Origin: Dipteris shenzhenensis
Taxonomy: Eukaryota; Polypodiophyta; Polypodiopsida; Gleicheniales
Length of the DNA stretch: 64,000 bases
Strand: one strand, 5' to 3'
Assembly: GCA_047967505.1 (NCBI GenBank)
Contig: CM106541.1
Shown: positions 50,301 to 61,131 of the stretch, one piece after another
How the letters are laid out: each line of letters begins with the position of its first letter
How positions within the stretch are numbered: position 1 is the stretch's first letter
The notes under the pieces: generated by a model
Seen by the model: only the letters and a program-made list of their open reading frames with translations
Database searches by the model: none
What the model was told of the DNA's origin: nothing
Program-made: the position numbers and the translations under genes

Positions 50301-51163
50301 TATGGAGTGAGTCATATGCTTTATTACAACGAATAATTCCATTGGAGGAAACTAGATTTGTTCTTGCAAAAAACAAATCACTTGACATAGATGAAATGAA
50401 AGGCTTGAAAGCCTTCATTAAACATCTTCAAAGTATGATGCAGAAATATCCTGAGCAATCAACTAAGAATTTAGAGACAATTAAATCAACTAAAGCACTT
50501 ATCCAATCTTTAGAAAGACAAGAAAACTTAATGAGCATTGAATACTCTGAATCCTTTTGGCCGGAACAAGCTAGGTCACCAAGTTTTCCTTTGGATATAA
50601 ATATGTTGATAGATATGGAGGAAGCAAAGGAATGCCTTTTACCTCGAAAATATTGTGGCAAGAAGGGAGACAAACCCTTACCAGAGTTTATACCATGTAA
50701 TGAGATTGAAGAGGGTCTATTTGTTGCAGTTTGGGCATCTGATCCGAGTTCAGAGTTGGATGACCAAGGTGGCCCAATTTGGGTTGCAAAGGTTACTAAG
50801 ATAGAAAGGGATGACAAGGGAACTCCTATAACATTTACAGCTTTATGGTATGAACCAAAGCCATTAAAAAATCTCCCGAGAAGATATACAATAAAACAAC
50901 TCTATGAGGGATGCTTGCAAAAGAAACGTGAATGGGTTCCAAATAATGAGGGATTAACAGAGGTGGAAGTCAGTAGCATTATTCATTGCTGGAAATTGAG
51001 GACACGAAGTTTTAAAAAGAAGCATGGATACAATGTTGAAAAATGTATCACAATCCCTGATCCAAGTCGTGTCCATATTAAACATCATTTGGCAAGACTT
51101 GACCCATCAAGCTCAAATACATTACATGAATCTGATGACTCTGAACGAGATTCAGATGCATAA
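47371..51163 (+). pseudogene. Transposase-like gene: Tnp1/En/Spm-like N-terminus and DDE-like core (DUF7869-type)
   Basis: A possible acceptor (taaaacag) precedes 47,371. The first part (to 47,742) reads MDVVLYKKNEVVAFGRIHSL and has FETLGDIL, like the Tnp1/En/Spm domain of plant transposons. One frame over, a frame open to 50,161 holds a Ser-rich region with 16-residue repeats, a basic stretch, and a core with ITIDGMDQ (49,640), QADNCWREN (49,889) and HTHEDID (50,003). That spacing fits an RNase H-like D-D-E core, and the last two blocks recall the DUF7869 family. An in-frame TGA at 50,159 (MVD-stop-RAFIEP) is probably a former Trp codon, since the same frame stays open to 51,163. The tail has a small chromatin-type domain (PIWVAKV...FTALWYEP). 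Near-intact length is about 1,250 residues. Function is inferred. Confidence 0.7.
48122..48313 (+). repeat. Four tandem 48-bp coding repeats (16 residues each)
   Basis: Units at 48,122, 48,170, 48,218 and 48,266 encode LTGIEDLSCVASDSKR and close variants, with a partial copy before and after. The length is a multiple of three, so the frame is kept. They lie in the linker between the N-terminal domain and the DDE-like core and probably vary in number. Confidence 0.9.
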
Positions 51164-51196
51164 GATAATGTTTTGTATGCTTTTTTCCATACAAAT

Positions 51197-51329
51197 GGTG
51201 TATCTATACACCACCAATAAGATAATTTATTGTATGGTTTGTTTTTTAAAAAAGGGTGTATCTATACACCACTTATGTATTGAATTCAACAAACTCTTTT
51301 TTTTCAAAAAAATGGTGTATCTATACACC
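51197..51329. repeat. Three copies of a 16-bp near-palindrome downstream of the transposase-like gene
   Basis: ggtgtatctatacacc occurs at 51,197-51,212, 51,255-51,270 and 51,314-51,329, spaced 58 and 59 bases. It has seven-base arms round a CT centre. The last two copies also share gaattcaacaaactctttt. They begin just 34 bases after the stop codon. Subterminal transposase-binding repeats are one reading; no matching set was found upstream of the gene. Confidence 0.7.
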
Positions 51330-51339
51330 ACTTATATGT

Positions 51340-51872
51340 TGAATTCAACAAACTCTTTTCATATGGTGTCATATTTTCACTTCATAGTGTTAAAATTGAA
51401 CTTGAGTTAGGAGACTACTATTATTATTATTAAAGTTATTGGATGGGGGCACCATGCATGAGTTTGGGAATTATAGCTTCAGCGAGCCATTTTTTTTTAA
51501 ATTAGAGGTTACCACTTGACTTTTTACTAGCTTAATAAGGCCATATTTGTATATAAGTGACCCATTAAGTGCTCAAAAAACCCAATTTTTTAGCTCACTA
51601 AGTGAAGTTGAGTGGAGAGGATATGCTCCAAAAAAAAGTCCAAACCAAGAGAGAAAGTCCAAAAATTTTGAATAGTGTGTTTTTCTCTTTTTGGTTGTCA
51701 TTCCTTTTGAGTTAATCGTTATTATGTTCTAAGATAGTGCATGGATTATTGCCAACATAGAACTCTTATTTTCCTTTAACAAACTGAGATGTTGCTTGCT
51801 TTGATTGAGAATTCTAGCAAACTTGCAATGGAGAGATATATATATATATATAGATAGATAGAGAGAGAGAGA

Positions 51873-51920
<48 letters not shown>

Positions 51921-52180
51921 ATTTGTGTGTGTGCAAGAAGGGGGGTGGGTGCTGTGTGAATGCTTCGCCTCTCCATCAACATCACATGGTCGCTCTTCTA
52001 ACTGAATAGTTCAGTAAAACTGAGCATAGAGCCAAGCCAAGTGGTGCCTATGGTGGAGGATTTTGAAACTTGAAATTCTATTGCTAGAAATTACAAACAT
52101 TTTAAAATCTCACTTTGAGACCCAGCGGAGCGGGTCTTTAACCTGTCGTAGACGGGTCATGCTACTCGTTTTAACAAAAA
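51340..52180. other. Intergenic DNA with (GA)n microsatellite at 51,838-51,920
   Basis: A tatata then gagaga run occupies about 51,838-51,920. It creates the Leu/Ser-rich minus-strand frame, which is not called. Nothing else is recognised. Confidence 0.6.
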
Positions 52181-52560
52181 TGTAATTAGAGCACTGCCTT
52201 GAAGGAAGTGCTAAAAAGTTGTGTAGAAAAAAGTTTCGCTAGGCGGGGGACAACGTATTGACGCGTGGATGCTGTGTGCTGCAAGCAATTTCCCTCTATA
52301 GATCCATGTACTGCAACATGCTATCCTCAAAACGTTCATCTCCCTCCTCCTCCTTTGCTCATTCTTGGATCACATGCTCCTTACTCCTTTCCTTGCTTTT
52401 GCATCTGCACGTCCAAGTTTTATCACCCGATGAACACCTCCTTCTCAACCTCACAATCGACTGGGCACCACTTGTCGCGCTCATGGAGCCTCCCACCGCA
52501 TCATGGAAGTCAAGTAAAGGAAGCAAGAGGAAACCATGAAAGATGCGCCAGATACAGATG
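52180..52560 (+). pseudogene. 5' fragment of an LRR receptor-like gene
   Basis: The frame at 52,258-52,539 holds a hydrophobic leader (WITCSLLLSLLLHLHVQVLS) followed by PDEHLLLNLTIDWAP, the start of an LRR N-terminal cap, and ends shortly after PPTASWKSS. The same sequence recurs at 55,216-55,400, where it continues into leucine-rich repeats. Here the LRRs are missing, so it is a truncated duplicate. Upstream words such as gctaggcgggggacaa are also shared with about 54,556. Confidence 0.6.
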
Positions 52561-52821
52561 ATTTGCTGACTGCATTACCCATTGATAACTCTCTACCTGG
52601 CCTTGTAAGCAATGTGAATCAGGGGCTGCGTCCACTTTAAGGCAGCATCGACTGTTACGTACGATAAAAGTGTGCTTAACTGGTCCAATGACTAGGTATT
52701 GATAGAAGAACCTGGAAATCTAAGCATTTAAAGGACGTCATTGCTAAGTTAGAAGAGGCAGCAACAATTATGGAAGCTGCAGCGTCTTCACGAACTTTAT
52801 GTGTAGTCTTTAGGTGATTTC

Positions 52822-53330
52822 ATAGTCACTTGTATCTTTGTGCAAGCATATTACAAAGGCTGCATAGTCACGTACGAGCGGCAAAGACGAACTAAAGAAT
52901 CATCATGAAATAAATCGGAGAGAGTGCGCACAAAAGAGAAGACCAGTAGGGACGATTGTGCTTAAGCAGGACAACCAGCTGACGGGCAATGTGGATGCGC
53001 TATGGTATACGGGTAGGTCAATGAATGTGATAGAGGGTTTAGAAAACTACGCTTTCTCAAGAACAGCTGACGGGCAATGTGGACGCGCTATGCTATACGG
53101 GTAGGTCAATGAATGTGATAGTCACTTGTATCTTTGTGCAAGCATATTACAAAGGCTGCATAGTCACGTACGAGCGGCAAAGACGAACTAAAGAATCATC
53201 ATGAAATAAATCAGAGAGAGTGCGCACAAAAGAGAAGACCAGTGGGGACGATTGTGCTTAAACAGGACAACCAGCTGACGGGCAATGTGGACGCGCTATG
53301 GTATACGGGAAGGTCAATGGGTTGAGAAAG
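52822..53330. repeat. Tandem duplication, 296-bp period
   Basis: The block starting atagtcacttgtatctttgt occurs at 52,822 and 53,118 with few differences. A short extra copy of its end, cagctgacgggcaatgtgga, stands between them at about 53,065. No gene is recognised inside. Confidence 0.85.
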
Positions 53331-53339
53331 CTACGCAGC

Positions 53340-54300
53340 AGAAGGACGAAGCACAGGAAGCTGTCAAACAAGGCGCAATCACTTCGTACGGTAGCAAAAG
53401 GAGGTAAGGGAAGGCATAGTAGAGGCTAGTTGTAGGTAGGATAGGATTAACTGAATGTCATGGCAGGAGCTTGCTTTCAACGGCATAATGCGATCAGCAT
53501 AATACACAGTAACGTTAAAGAGACGAGCATACGTCGCACTATTTTAGAAGGTAAGAGAAGAGACTATAGAGCAGGATAGTATAGTATGTAGAAAGGACCT
53601 ATAGTATAGTATGTAGAAAGGACCTGAGTAGTAGCCATGGTGCGAAAGTAAAGGGACGGTGAGTAGTCGAAGAGGATAGGGAGTAGGTAGTGGAGGCAGG
53701 TTGGTAGTGGAGGCGAAGTAGGGAAATACAAGGTGAGAGGATTAAATAGGGATAGCTGCACCCACAGAGAGTAAAAGCGCCTCTCTAGGTAGGTATACCA
53801 ATAGATGAGTCTTTATCCAAATTATAGCTTATCCACAAGTTTCACAAATACCCACGGTTAGCATAGGTTTAGAATATTGCCTATTTTTAACAAGTAAAAA
53901 AACTTATAGGGCTCAAAATAATCATAAGCCCAAAAAAAGGTTGTATGCACTAATAGCTACATCTGTAATAGATCAAGATGCCATTGTTCGTGCATGTCAT
54001 CTAAGTAAGGAGAAAGGTGGGTGTAACCCCTTTATTTTGCCTAATCATTGAGGATTATTAATAAAGGTGGATCAATAATTTATAGCTATGATTAACCGAG
54101 TCATTAAAAAACTATCACATCTTCCAAATCTTACAAGGTACCAATACATAAATTCAAAGGTCATTGAGCAATTGCATATAACATCGATGCTCTCTCAGAG
54201 GTCATTATCAATTCCATGTCATATAGGTAAGCTACATCAGACCAAAACAATGTATTAATATTAGTAAATCATTCAGGGTGTAAGTGTGAAAAACAGTAAT
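53340..54300. other. Intergenic DNA, nothing recognised
   Basis: Contains a 31-bp duplication (gtatagtatgtagaaaggac at about 53,580 and 53,603) and no supported gene. Confidence 0.4.
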
Positions 54301-54302
<2 letters not shown>

Positions 54303-54338
<36 letters not shown>

Positions 54339-54351
54339 ACATGTGTGCGTG

Positions 54352-54393
<42 letters not shown>

Positions 54394-54440
54394 TGAGAGA
54401 GAGAGAGAGAGAGAGAGAGAGAACCAAAATAGAAGGGGGC
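54303..54440. repeat. (GT)n/(GA)n microsatellite with a conserved flank
   Basis: A long GT run, one short interruption, a second GT run and a GA run are followed by gagaaccaaaatagaagggg and gccacatgggacac. The same arrangement occurs at 37,070-37,250. Confidence 0.85.
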
Positions 54441-54449
54441 CACATGGGA

Positions 54450-54640
54450 CACATTTTTAACAAAAATGTAACTAGAGCACTACCTGAAAGGCAGTGCTAA
54501 AAAGTTGTGTGGAATCCTTGTAATCCTTTTTGTCTTTCACAAAAAAAAGTTTTGCTAGGCGGGGGACAATGTATTGATATTATGTGTTGCAAGCAATTTC
54601 CCTGTAAAGATCCATGCACTAATAAGTCTTCAAGCTCACA
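54450..54640 (+). repeat. Copy of the LRR-gene upstream segment
   Basis: The words ttttaacaaaaatgtaacta, cagtgctaaaaagttgtgtg, gctaggcgggggacaatgta and tgcaagcaatttccct match 52,165-52,310 in order, with a short insertion at 54,515-54,545. The following coding part is not preserved, so this is a third partial duplicate of the LRR 5' region. Confidence 0.65.
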
Positions 54641-55144
54641 ACTTCGGATCACCCTCCGACGACATACGCCTAGGGCACCAACTCCCTTTAGTAAGAAAAC
54701 CTATCAAAATTTGGAGTATGAGATGAATTTAACAATATGCTATGAGTAGAAATTATTCAAATTAGCATGGTTGTGTTCTACACTTAAAGAGATTCAAATA
54801 TGTCTTTACACCTTGAAATTTGGGTAACACATGAAAAGGCTACATTAATTTGAAAGGAGATGGGTTTTCATATTAAATTAGTGTATTTTTTGTTTTACCC
54901 CCCCCATCCAAAAGACCCCCCTCCTTTGGGCCTCACATATTATGAAAAATATGTACAAATCTTAAAATCTTGCATACTTTTCAAGGTATATAGCTTATAT
55001 TTTGTGGGAGGGGGGACATGAAATTTTCATATTTTTCCCTTGCATATTTGAAATCTTGTAAGGAAATCCATGCGTATTATATATAGACCTTGTCCCCCCA
55101 TACCTTGGATTTTGGACGAGGGTAGTAACATATTATAAATTGAG

Positions 55145-56280
55145 TTGTGCCCCAGGGACGTACGTGAGTCAAAATTCTATCGAACGACAACATGTTGCAT
55201 CCCAGTCTGTCTTCAAAATGTTCATCTCCCTCCTCCTTTACTCATTCTTGGATCACATGCTCCTTACTTCTTTCCGTGCTTTTGCATCTACATGTCCAAG
55301 TTTTATCGCCCAATGAAGACCCCCTTCTCAGCCTCACAATCGACTGGGCACCACCTATCGTGCTCACGGAGCCTCCCACTACATAATGGAAGAGCTGGAA
55401 CAAGAGCAACAACAACCCCTGCGCGTGGGTGAGAGTTCATTGCAATAGTGCTCTTCAAGTTGACGTGCTCGATTTCAATGGCTGGGGAGTCTCCTTGATG
55501 GATATGCAGCTGCTCGGCTCTCTCCAACACCTCAATGAGTTGGATCTCTCACATAACCACATCCACGCCATGGGAGCTCCTATGGAGAAAAACACTAGCA
55601 CCGTCAAGGCTTTTGGTGAGCTCACTCACCTCGACCTTTCCAACAACATGCTTACATGTTCCATTCCATCATTTGTCAATGAACTTCTGAGGCTGTGCTA
55701 CCTCTTTCTGTAGCAGCGGCAGCAACAGAATCACCTTAATGGTTCCATCACGATCTTGCATAATTTTCCTAGCCTACAGTTCCTCTCTCTTTTTGGCAAC
55801 CATATGACTAGCACCATTCCTCAGCTGGAGAACTTGACCAGCCTCATGAGCAGGTAGACCTATCCCATAATAGTCTTACCAACCACATTCCCAACTTGCA
55901 AGGCTTGCAATTCCTCTCTCTTTCTTGCAATCAACTAACCAGGGCACCATTCCTCAGTTGAAGAACTTGACTAGCCTCGTGAGCCTAGACCTTTCCCATA
56001 ATAGTCTTACACGCCACATTCCTAGTTTGCAAGGCCTGACTAAGCTTACTTATTTGGAACTCAGAAGCACCAGTCTTACATGGTTTACCGATTTTGGATT
56101 CCCAAGTTTGCAAAGTGTAGACGAGATGCTCATAGCAGACAGCCAACTAGAGCAGTTGATACCATCTGGATTTGTGACCTACCCAACCTAGAAGTTCTGA
56201 ACCTGTCATATAACCAACTTATGGGCTACATTCCTGAGGAACTACTACAACATGGACACCCTAAACACCTATTTCATTAA
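55145..56280 (+). pseudogene. LRR receptor-like protein pseudogene
   Basis: Order of pieces: hydrophobic leader (WITCSLLLSVLLHLHVQVLS), cap PNEDPLLSLTIDWAPP, then NNNPCAWVRVHCNS, which is the cap's PC-x-W-x-x-V-x-C signature. Leucine-rich repeats follow (LQHLNELDLSHNHI, GELTHLDLSNNMLTCSIPS, LVSLDLSHNSLT, LEVLNLSYNQLMGYIPEELL). A TAA at 55,384-55,386 replaces a codon that is TCA in the 52.3-kb copy. A stop at 55,711 and at least two frame changes (about 55,860-55,925 and 56,190) follow. No membrane helix or kinase is found. LRR receptor-like proteins act in signalling at the plasma membrane; this copy cannot. Confidence 0.8.
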
Positions 56281-56329
56281 TTTTGGACTCTTGCACTGTC
56301 CAAATTCATTTTGTGAGATAATTCTGGAT

Positions 56330-56745
56330 AAAACATTTCAAAAAAAGAGGCTCTTATAAAACAAAACATTGAGTCAAAAAGAAGATTTAAAAAAATCAAA
56401 TTAGAAAAAATGACGTGAGATGTTAAAAATAGAGTACATCACATTGTTAAAAGAGACAAAAAAGTAAGATTTTAAAAAATCAAATTAGAAAAAATGGCGT
56501 GACATGTTATGAAAACTAGAGTACATTTCAAAAAGAGCACATCACATTTGTAAAGAAGTAGATCATATTACTCAAAGCCATATGGTGTCAAAAAACACCT
56601 TAATACAGTCTCTCTTAACATCATCTTAACATCACATTTGTACAAGAAGTAGATCATATTACTCAAAGCCATATGGTGTCAAAAAACACCTTAATACAAA
56701 GCCATATGGTGTCAAAAAACACCTTAATACAGTCTCTCTTATCTA
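56330..56745. repeat. A-rich short tandem repeats
   Basis: Two sets occur. The word aaaaaatcaaattagaaaaa with atg(a/g)cgtga recurs at about 56,390 and 56,475. The phrase agccatatggtgtcaaaaaa followed by caccttaatac recurs three times between 56,576 and 56,735. Confidence 0.75.
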
Positions 56746-56748
56746 AGT

Positions 56749-57201
56749 CTAGAAGATCTCATCATTGGTCTCTCTTATCTTCTCAACAACCCAATCCTTC
56801 ACTGCCTCCACAGCTGTATCCTCAACATAATTACATGCGAAGAAGAAGTTTATGCAATCACAAATTGTTTCTTTATAATTTCTCTGAGAGGCTCTTATTG
56901 TTCTCTCAGCATCCGCATCAAATCGTCCATGACGAGAGCTGTGATAACGCAGGTTACTTAAGAAGTCTAATAGATCTTGTCGTGCTTTTATCATACGTCT
57001 TAGAAGTCTTTCACTGTCTGCTATCTTGAGAGTCTTCTCCCTCTCTGCGTGCCTTTGTGCAGCAAATTCCTCTCTCTCCATGTGTGTCAAAGGAGAACCT
57101 TGTCGAATTCTAGCCTCTCTCTGTGCTCCGTGGTCAGCAATCCATTCTTTGAGATTGTTAATTCCGAACTCCACGTCTTCGACAATGCCAAGGACATCCA
57201 T
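56749..57201 (-). CDS. Unrecognised 150-residue protein, helix-rich
   Basis: The minus-strand frame begins MDVLGIVEDVEFGINNLKEW and ends near the edge of the A-rich repeats. It is rich in Arg, Glu and Asp and has long helix-like runs (ERLLRRMIKARQDLLDFLSN) with no low-complexity sequence, so it looks coding. It has two cysteines close together in ETICDCINFFFACNYVED. No family is recognised. A minisatellite begins immediately upstream of its start, which leaves open that the true 5' end lies elsewhere or that this is the last exon of a longer gene. Confidence 0.45.
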   Translation of the reverse strand: MDVLGIVEDVEFGINNLKEWIADHGAQREARIRQGSPLTHMEREEFAAQRHAEREKTLKIADSERLLRRMIKARQDLLDFLSNLRYHSSRHGRFDADAERTIRASQRNYKETICDCINFFFACNYVEDTAVEAVKDWVVEKIRETNDEIF

Positions 57202-57214
57202 GGGTGGGGAGATG

Positions 57215-57720
57215 ATAAAGAAAGGGAGATGGACTACGATGCAAGAAAGAAGAGAGTGTCTGCGGAAGAACTTGGATAGAAGAATACTTGGTTATCAGGA
57301 TGGATGAAAGAAGACTCTAAGAGTGTTTGCGGAAGGACTAGGATAGAAGAATACAAGTTAATGAGAAGCACTAGGATGCAAGAAAGAAGAGAGTGTTTGT
57401 GGAAGAACTAGGATAGAAGAATACTTGGTTATCAGGATGGATGAAAGAAGACTCTGAGAGTGTTTGCAGAAGGACTAGGATAGAAGAATACAAGAAGAAT
57501 ACAAGTTAATGAGAAGCACTAGGATGGATGAAAGAAGAGAGTGTTTGTGGAAGAACTAGGATAGAAGAATACTTGGTTATCAGGATGGATGAAAGAAGAC
57601 TCTGAGAGTGTTCGCGGAAGGACTAGGATAGAAGAATACAAGTTACTCAAAAGGACTAGGATGTAAGAAATAAGAGAGTGTTTGTGGAAGGACTAGGATG
57701 GAAGAATACAAGTGCACTAA
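57215..57720. repeat. Minisatellite (aggatagaagaatac family)
   Basis: Words such as gagagtgtttg(t/c)ggaagaa, ctaggatagaagaatac and ttggttatcaggatggatga recur. The last of these appears at about 57,290, 57,426 and 57,575, giving a compound period near 136-149 bases. Confidence 0.8.
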
Positions 57721-57912
57721 GGCACGATGTGTTCACTACGATAAGGATAAGGGTTGGAATAAAGTGAGTGGCACGATGTGTTCACTATGATAAGGGTTGG
57801 AATAAAGCGAAACTTTAAGTGAGTGGAGATGATAAGGATAAGGGTTGGAATAAAGTGAGAGAAGCATTGCGAATGCTCTACTTTAAGTGAGTGGAGACTG
57901 TCCAACTGAATA
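57720..57912. repeat. Short repeats (gataagggttggaataaag)
   Basis: The word ataagggttggaataaag occurs at about 57,746, 57,788 and 57,838, with gcacgatgtgttcacta twice. It forms the boundary between two minisatellites. Confidence 0.65.
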
Positions 57913-57913
57913 A

Positions 57914-58240
57914 AATTCTCATCACACAAGGATTTATTTCCAAATAATCACATCATCACACATTCATATCATAAAATTGTGTGCATGAAGAAATATATTA
58001 CAAATATTACATCATCACATATTCATATCAAAATTCTCATCACACAAGGATTTATTTCCAAATAATCACATCATCACACATTCATATCATAAAATTGTGT
58101 GCATGAAATAAATATATTACAAATATTACATCATCACATATTCATATCAAAATTCTCATCACACAAGGATTTATTTCCAAATAATCACATCATCACACAT
58201 TCATATCATAAAATTGTATGCATAAAGAAATTATATAAAT
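57914..58240. repeat. Three tandem units of about 118 bp
   Basis: The phrase aattctcatcacacaaggat starts units at 57,914, 58,032 and 58,151 (118 and 119 apart). Each ends in attcatatcaa or similar. They lie just downstream of the Ulp1-like gene's stop codon and may fall in its 3' region. Confidence 0.85.
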
Positions 58241-58321
58241 ATCATGATTATGCCACTTAAGTAATAAGTCACAAATTGGTGTATAATCAACAAAAACTAC
58301 AAACACAACATCATACATGCA

Positions 58322-59690
58322 TCACAACTCTTGTGATGCTTCTAGTGGAGACTGTGGCAACTCTTCGGATGCTTCCAATGGAGCCTGTGGTGCTGTAGAT
58401 GTACACTCGGTCTCTACTTCTTCTGTAGTATGTAGTGCTTTCGGAGTAGACTTAGTATCCTCTTCCTTAAATGCAAGCGGAGTCGGTGGCAACTCTTCTG
58501 ATGCTTCCAATGGAGGCTGTGGTGCTGTAGGTGTACATTGGGTCTCTACTTCTTCTGTAGTGTGCAGTGCTTTCATAGTAGACTCAGTCTCCTCTTCCTT
58601 AAAGGGAAGCTCTAGTATTGCTTCAGTTGCACGTTGTATTCTAATGGCAGCAATTAGGTCTCGAATGATTTCAGCCCTAAACAATTGTATATCCTCTGAA
58701 TATTTGAGCTCCAAATAGTCTTCCGATGAGATCTGTGGCTTAAGTGAGAAAATTTCTTTGAAAATCAACATGCAGTTGTAGGCAACTCTCCACCCACAAC
58801 TATGCCCATCTTCCTGCTCTACTACTAAATGCTTTTGGAAGTCTACCGAGTCTTTGTACTGTCCTGTTTCTCTGATAGCAGATACCAACTTCTCAATCGA
58901 CCTGCTCATCGTGACATATTAAAAAAACTTAGTGTATCTATCACATAAGGTACATAATATAGAAGTAACAACAGATTAATAGAATACTTACGTTTGCACT
59001 GAGCCATGAAAGCCTGCAATCGAGTTAACAAACCAACAATAGTTGTCTTCAAGGTTCCAAACCACCAGACTCCAATGTTCCCTACACGAATAATTAAGAA
59101 CCATTATTATTTAACACAATGTTGCCAGTATAAGATGAAAATAAAGGTTGCCATGATACTTACATCTCATGATATGCCATAAATAGGACTCGCACGCCAT
59201 GTAAATGTAAAGGCTGTAATAATTTACAAACATCGGCTATTGTCTTTCTGCTATCGCTAAGTATAGGAGAAAGGAGGGAATCCAACATATACACACGATT
59301 TTGTACGACTCTACCAAATCGTGAGATAACTATACTGCACCAACAAATAAATGAATATTAGCTTATTAGATTTAATCAAAATAAATGAATATTAGCTTAT
59401 TAGCTTATTAGATTTAATCAAAATATTGAATTATCAAGTAGAGAAAAAGTTTGTATCAAACCTAAGAATGGCCATCATAACGTTGTTATTGACCTCATTT
59501 GAAGCTGTAGAGAGAATTGAAATCTCCTCTCCCCCAAATTCAAGATACTAAGGTCTATGTTGAATCATAACCCTAACATTAAAAGAGCTTCCCAATTCTT
59601 TTAATGAAGCCATGTTTGTAGAGTTGAGGTCATCTATCCTCTTTGACTCTTTGATGGCATTCATTTCGCAATCAATGATTGCTCGAATGG
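58322..59690 (-). CDS. Ulp1-like module 3 and C-terminal tail
   Basis: The module begins within the exon 59,926-59,462 (LKELGSSFNVRVMIQHRP, then a TAG at 59,548-59,550 where module 1 has Gln, then YLEFGGEEISIL). Then come 59,334-59,164 (171 bp, VVQNRVYMLDSLLSPIL), 59,081-58,992 (90 bp, EHWSLVVWNLEDNYCWFVNS) and 58,904-58,322 (VEQEDGHSCGWRVAYNC). The tail is a tandem repeat of about 45 residues containing KALHTTEEVETQCTPTAPQ and PLEASEELP. His, Gln and Cys are present; the Asp position is Asn. Confidence 0.65.
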
Positions 59691-60672
59691 TACATGTTAT
59701 AAATGCATAGAGATGCAAATCCGTATATGTTGATAGTGTGGTGTCATTTTGCATCTCAAAAATTTGACCAAGTATCAAAAAGCAATTGTAGCCCGCCCTC
59801 CATCCACAATTATATATGTGGCTATTATCTTGATGTGATACCTGACATGTTATATACTCTATTTGTTGTGCCAAGTCACATTTCCGCATTACTATGTCGA
59901 TAGCATCTACTAATTTTCGAGCTGATCTGCATATCAAAACATATAACAACAGTGAATATGTGCATTGCATATCAATCTACATGTCAAGAAGTGACAAGTG
60001 TAGTCTATACTTACTCTAACACATTGCCATGGACGGATGTCATTGAGTTTGCAAAGAAGCACTTCTTCGCAAGGATGTCCACGACTACGAGACTCCAATG
60101 TGAGCTGCATTATCAATAAAGAATAATTACTGTGTTTGAGACAATTCTAGCAATGCAATAGAAAAAACAAGTAGGGTTTGATGCTTACTTCTCATAATAT
60201 GCTGTAAAAATAACTCGTGCATCATTCATAGGAATGTGCTTCAACCACTTGCAAACATTCTCTATGGTTTCTTCTTTGTTGCTAAGCACTTCCGAAATAC
60301 GAGGATCGAGCATATATGAAACGCTTTGTATATTTTGCGGAAAATTTGCTATAACATTACTATATTAAAAAAAAAAGTATTAGCTTCTTGGGTTTAATCA
60401 AAATAAGCAAAGTATAAAGCCAAGGAAAAGGCTACATCAAACCTGAGGATGGTTGTAATGACTTTGACATTAACCTCATTCTTAGGATTCAAGAGGATTG
60501 AAATCTCTTCTTCACCAAATTCAAAAAAATGAGGTTGTTGTCGAATTAACAACATAGCAGTGAATGAACTTCCAATCTGCTCCAATAGATTCATATTTTT
60601 ATGACTCATCTTATTGAGGGAGTAGTCTACATCGTATTCTTCTTCACTTGCTATGTCCTCCACATCCTCCTT
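59550..60672 (-). CDS. Ulp1-like module 2 (four exons)
   Basis: Exons: 60,672-60,444 (starts KEDVEDIASEEEYDVDYSLN, then EFGEEEISIL), 60,359-60,189 (171 bp), 60,104-60,015 (90 bp, SHWSLVVVDILAKKCFFANS) and 59,926 leftward (SARKLVDAIDIV, then YNCGWRAGYNCF). The Asp position is again Asn (FANSM). Here the residues before the Cys read HQDNSHIYNCG, two longer than in modules 1 and 3, so the oxyanion-hole Gln may be displaced. The last exon is shared with the start of module 3. This is the most diverged module and may be structural only. Confidence 0.6.
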
Positions 60673-60689
60673 CTGCCATAAAAATATAA

Positions 60690-61128
60690 AAAAGTTATGC
60701 GATGTACACATCCCAAATAAAGGCTTAAACAAGCAGATAAGGTTTCATACATGCTTTCATTAGTGTAAGTCTCTCCTCTGCTTGGAGCAAAAATTTAAAA
60801 AGGTTTCATACACGCTTTCATTAGAGTGAGTCTCTCCTTCTCTTGGATGAAAATTTTAAAAAGTTATGAGATTTACACATCCCAAATAAAAATAATGGTT
60901 TAAATAATCATAGAAGTATAAAGATAGCATGCTTTCATTAGACAAGTTATGAGATTTACACATCCCAAATAAAATTAATGGTTTAAATAATCATAAAAGT
61001 ATAAAGATAGCATGCTTTCATTAGACTCATTCTCTTCTCCTTTTGGAAGAAAATATAAAAAAGTTATGAGATTTATACATCCCAATTAAAGGCTAGAACA
61101 AGCATACAAGTATAAAGATAAGGTTTTA
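60690..61128. repeat. Intronic repeats between modules 1 and 2
   Basis: The phrase aaagttatgagatttacaca followed by tcccaa(a/t)taaa recurs at about 60,688, 60,856, 60,945 and 61,056, with gcatgctttcattaga between. All lie in the intron joining the last exon of module 1 to the first of module 2. Confidence 0.75.
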
Positions 61129-61131
61129 TAC

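Noticed and set aside
54269-54500. Frames rich in His/Thr or Cys/Val over the GT/GA run
   Set aside because: Direct translation of a dinucleotide microsatellite.
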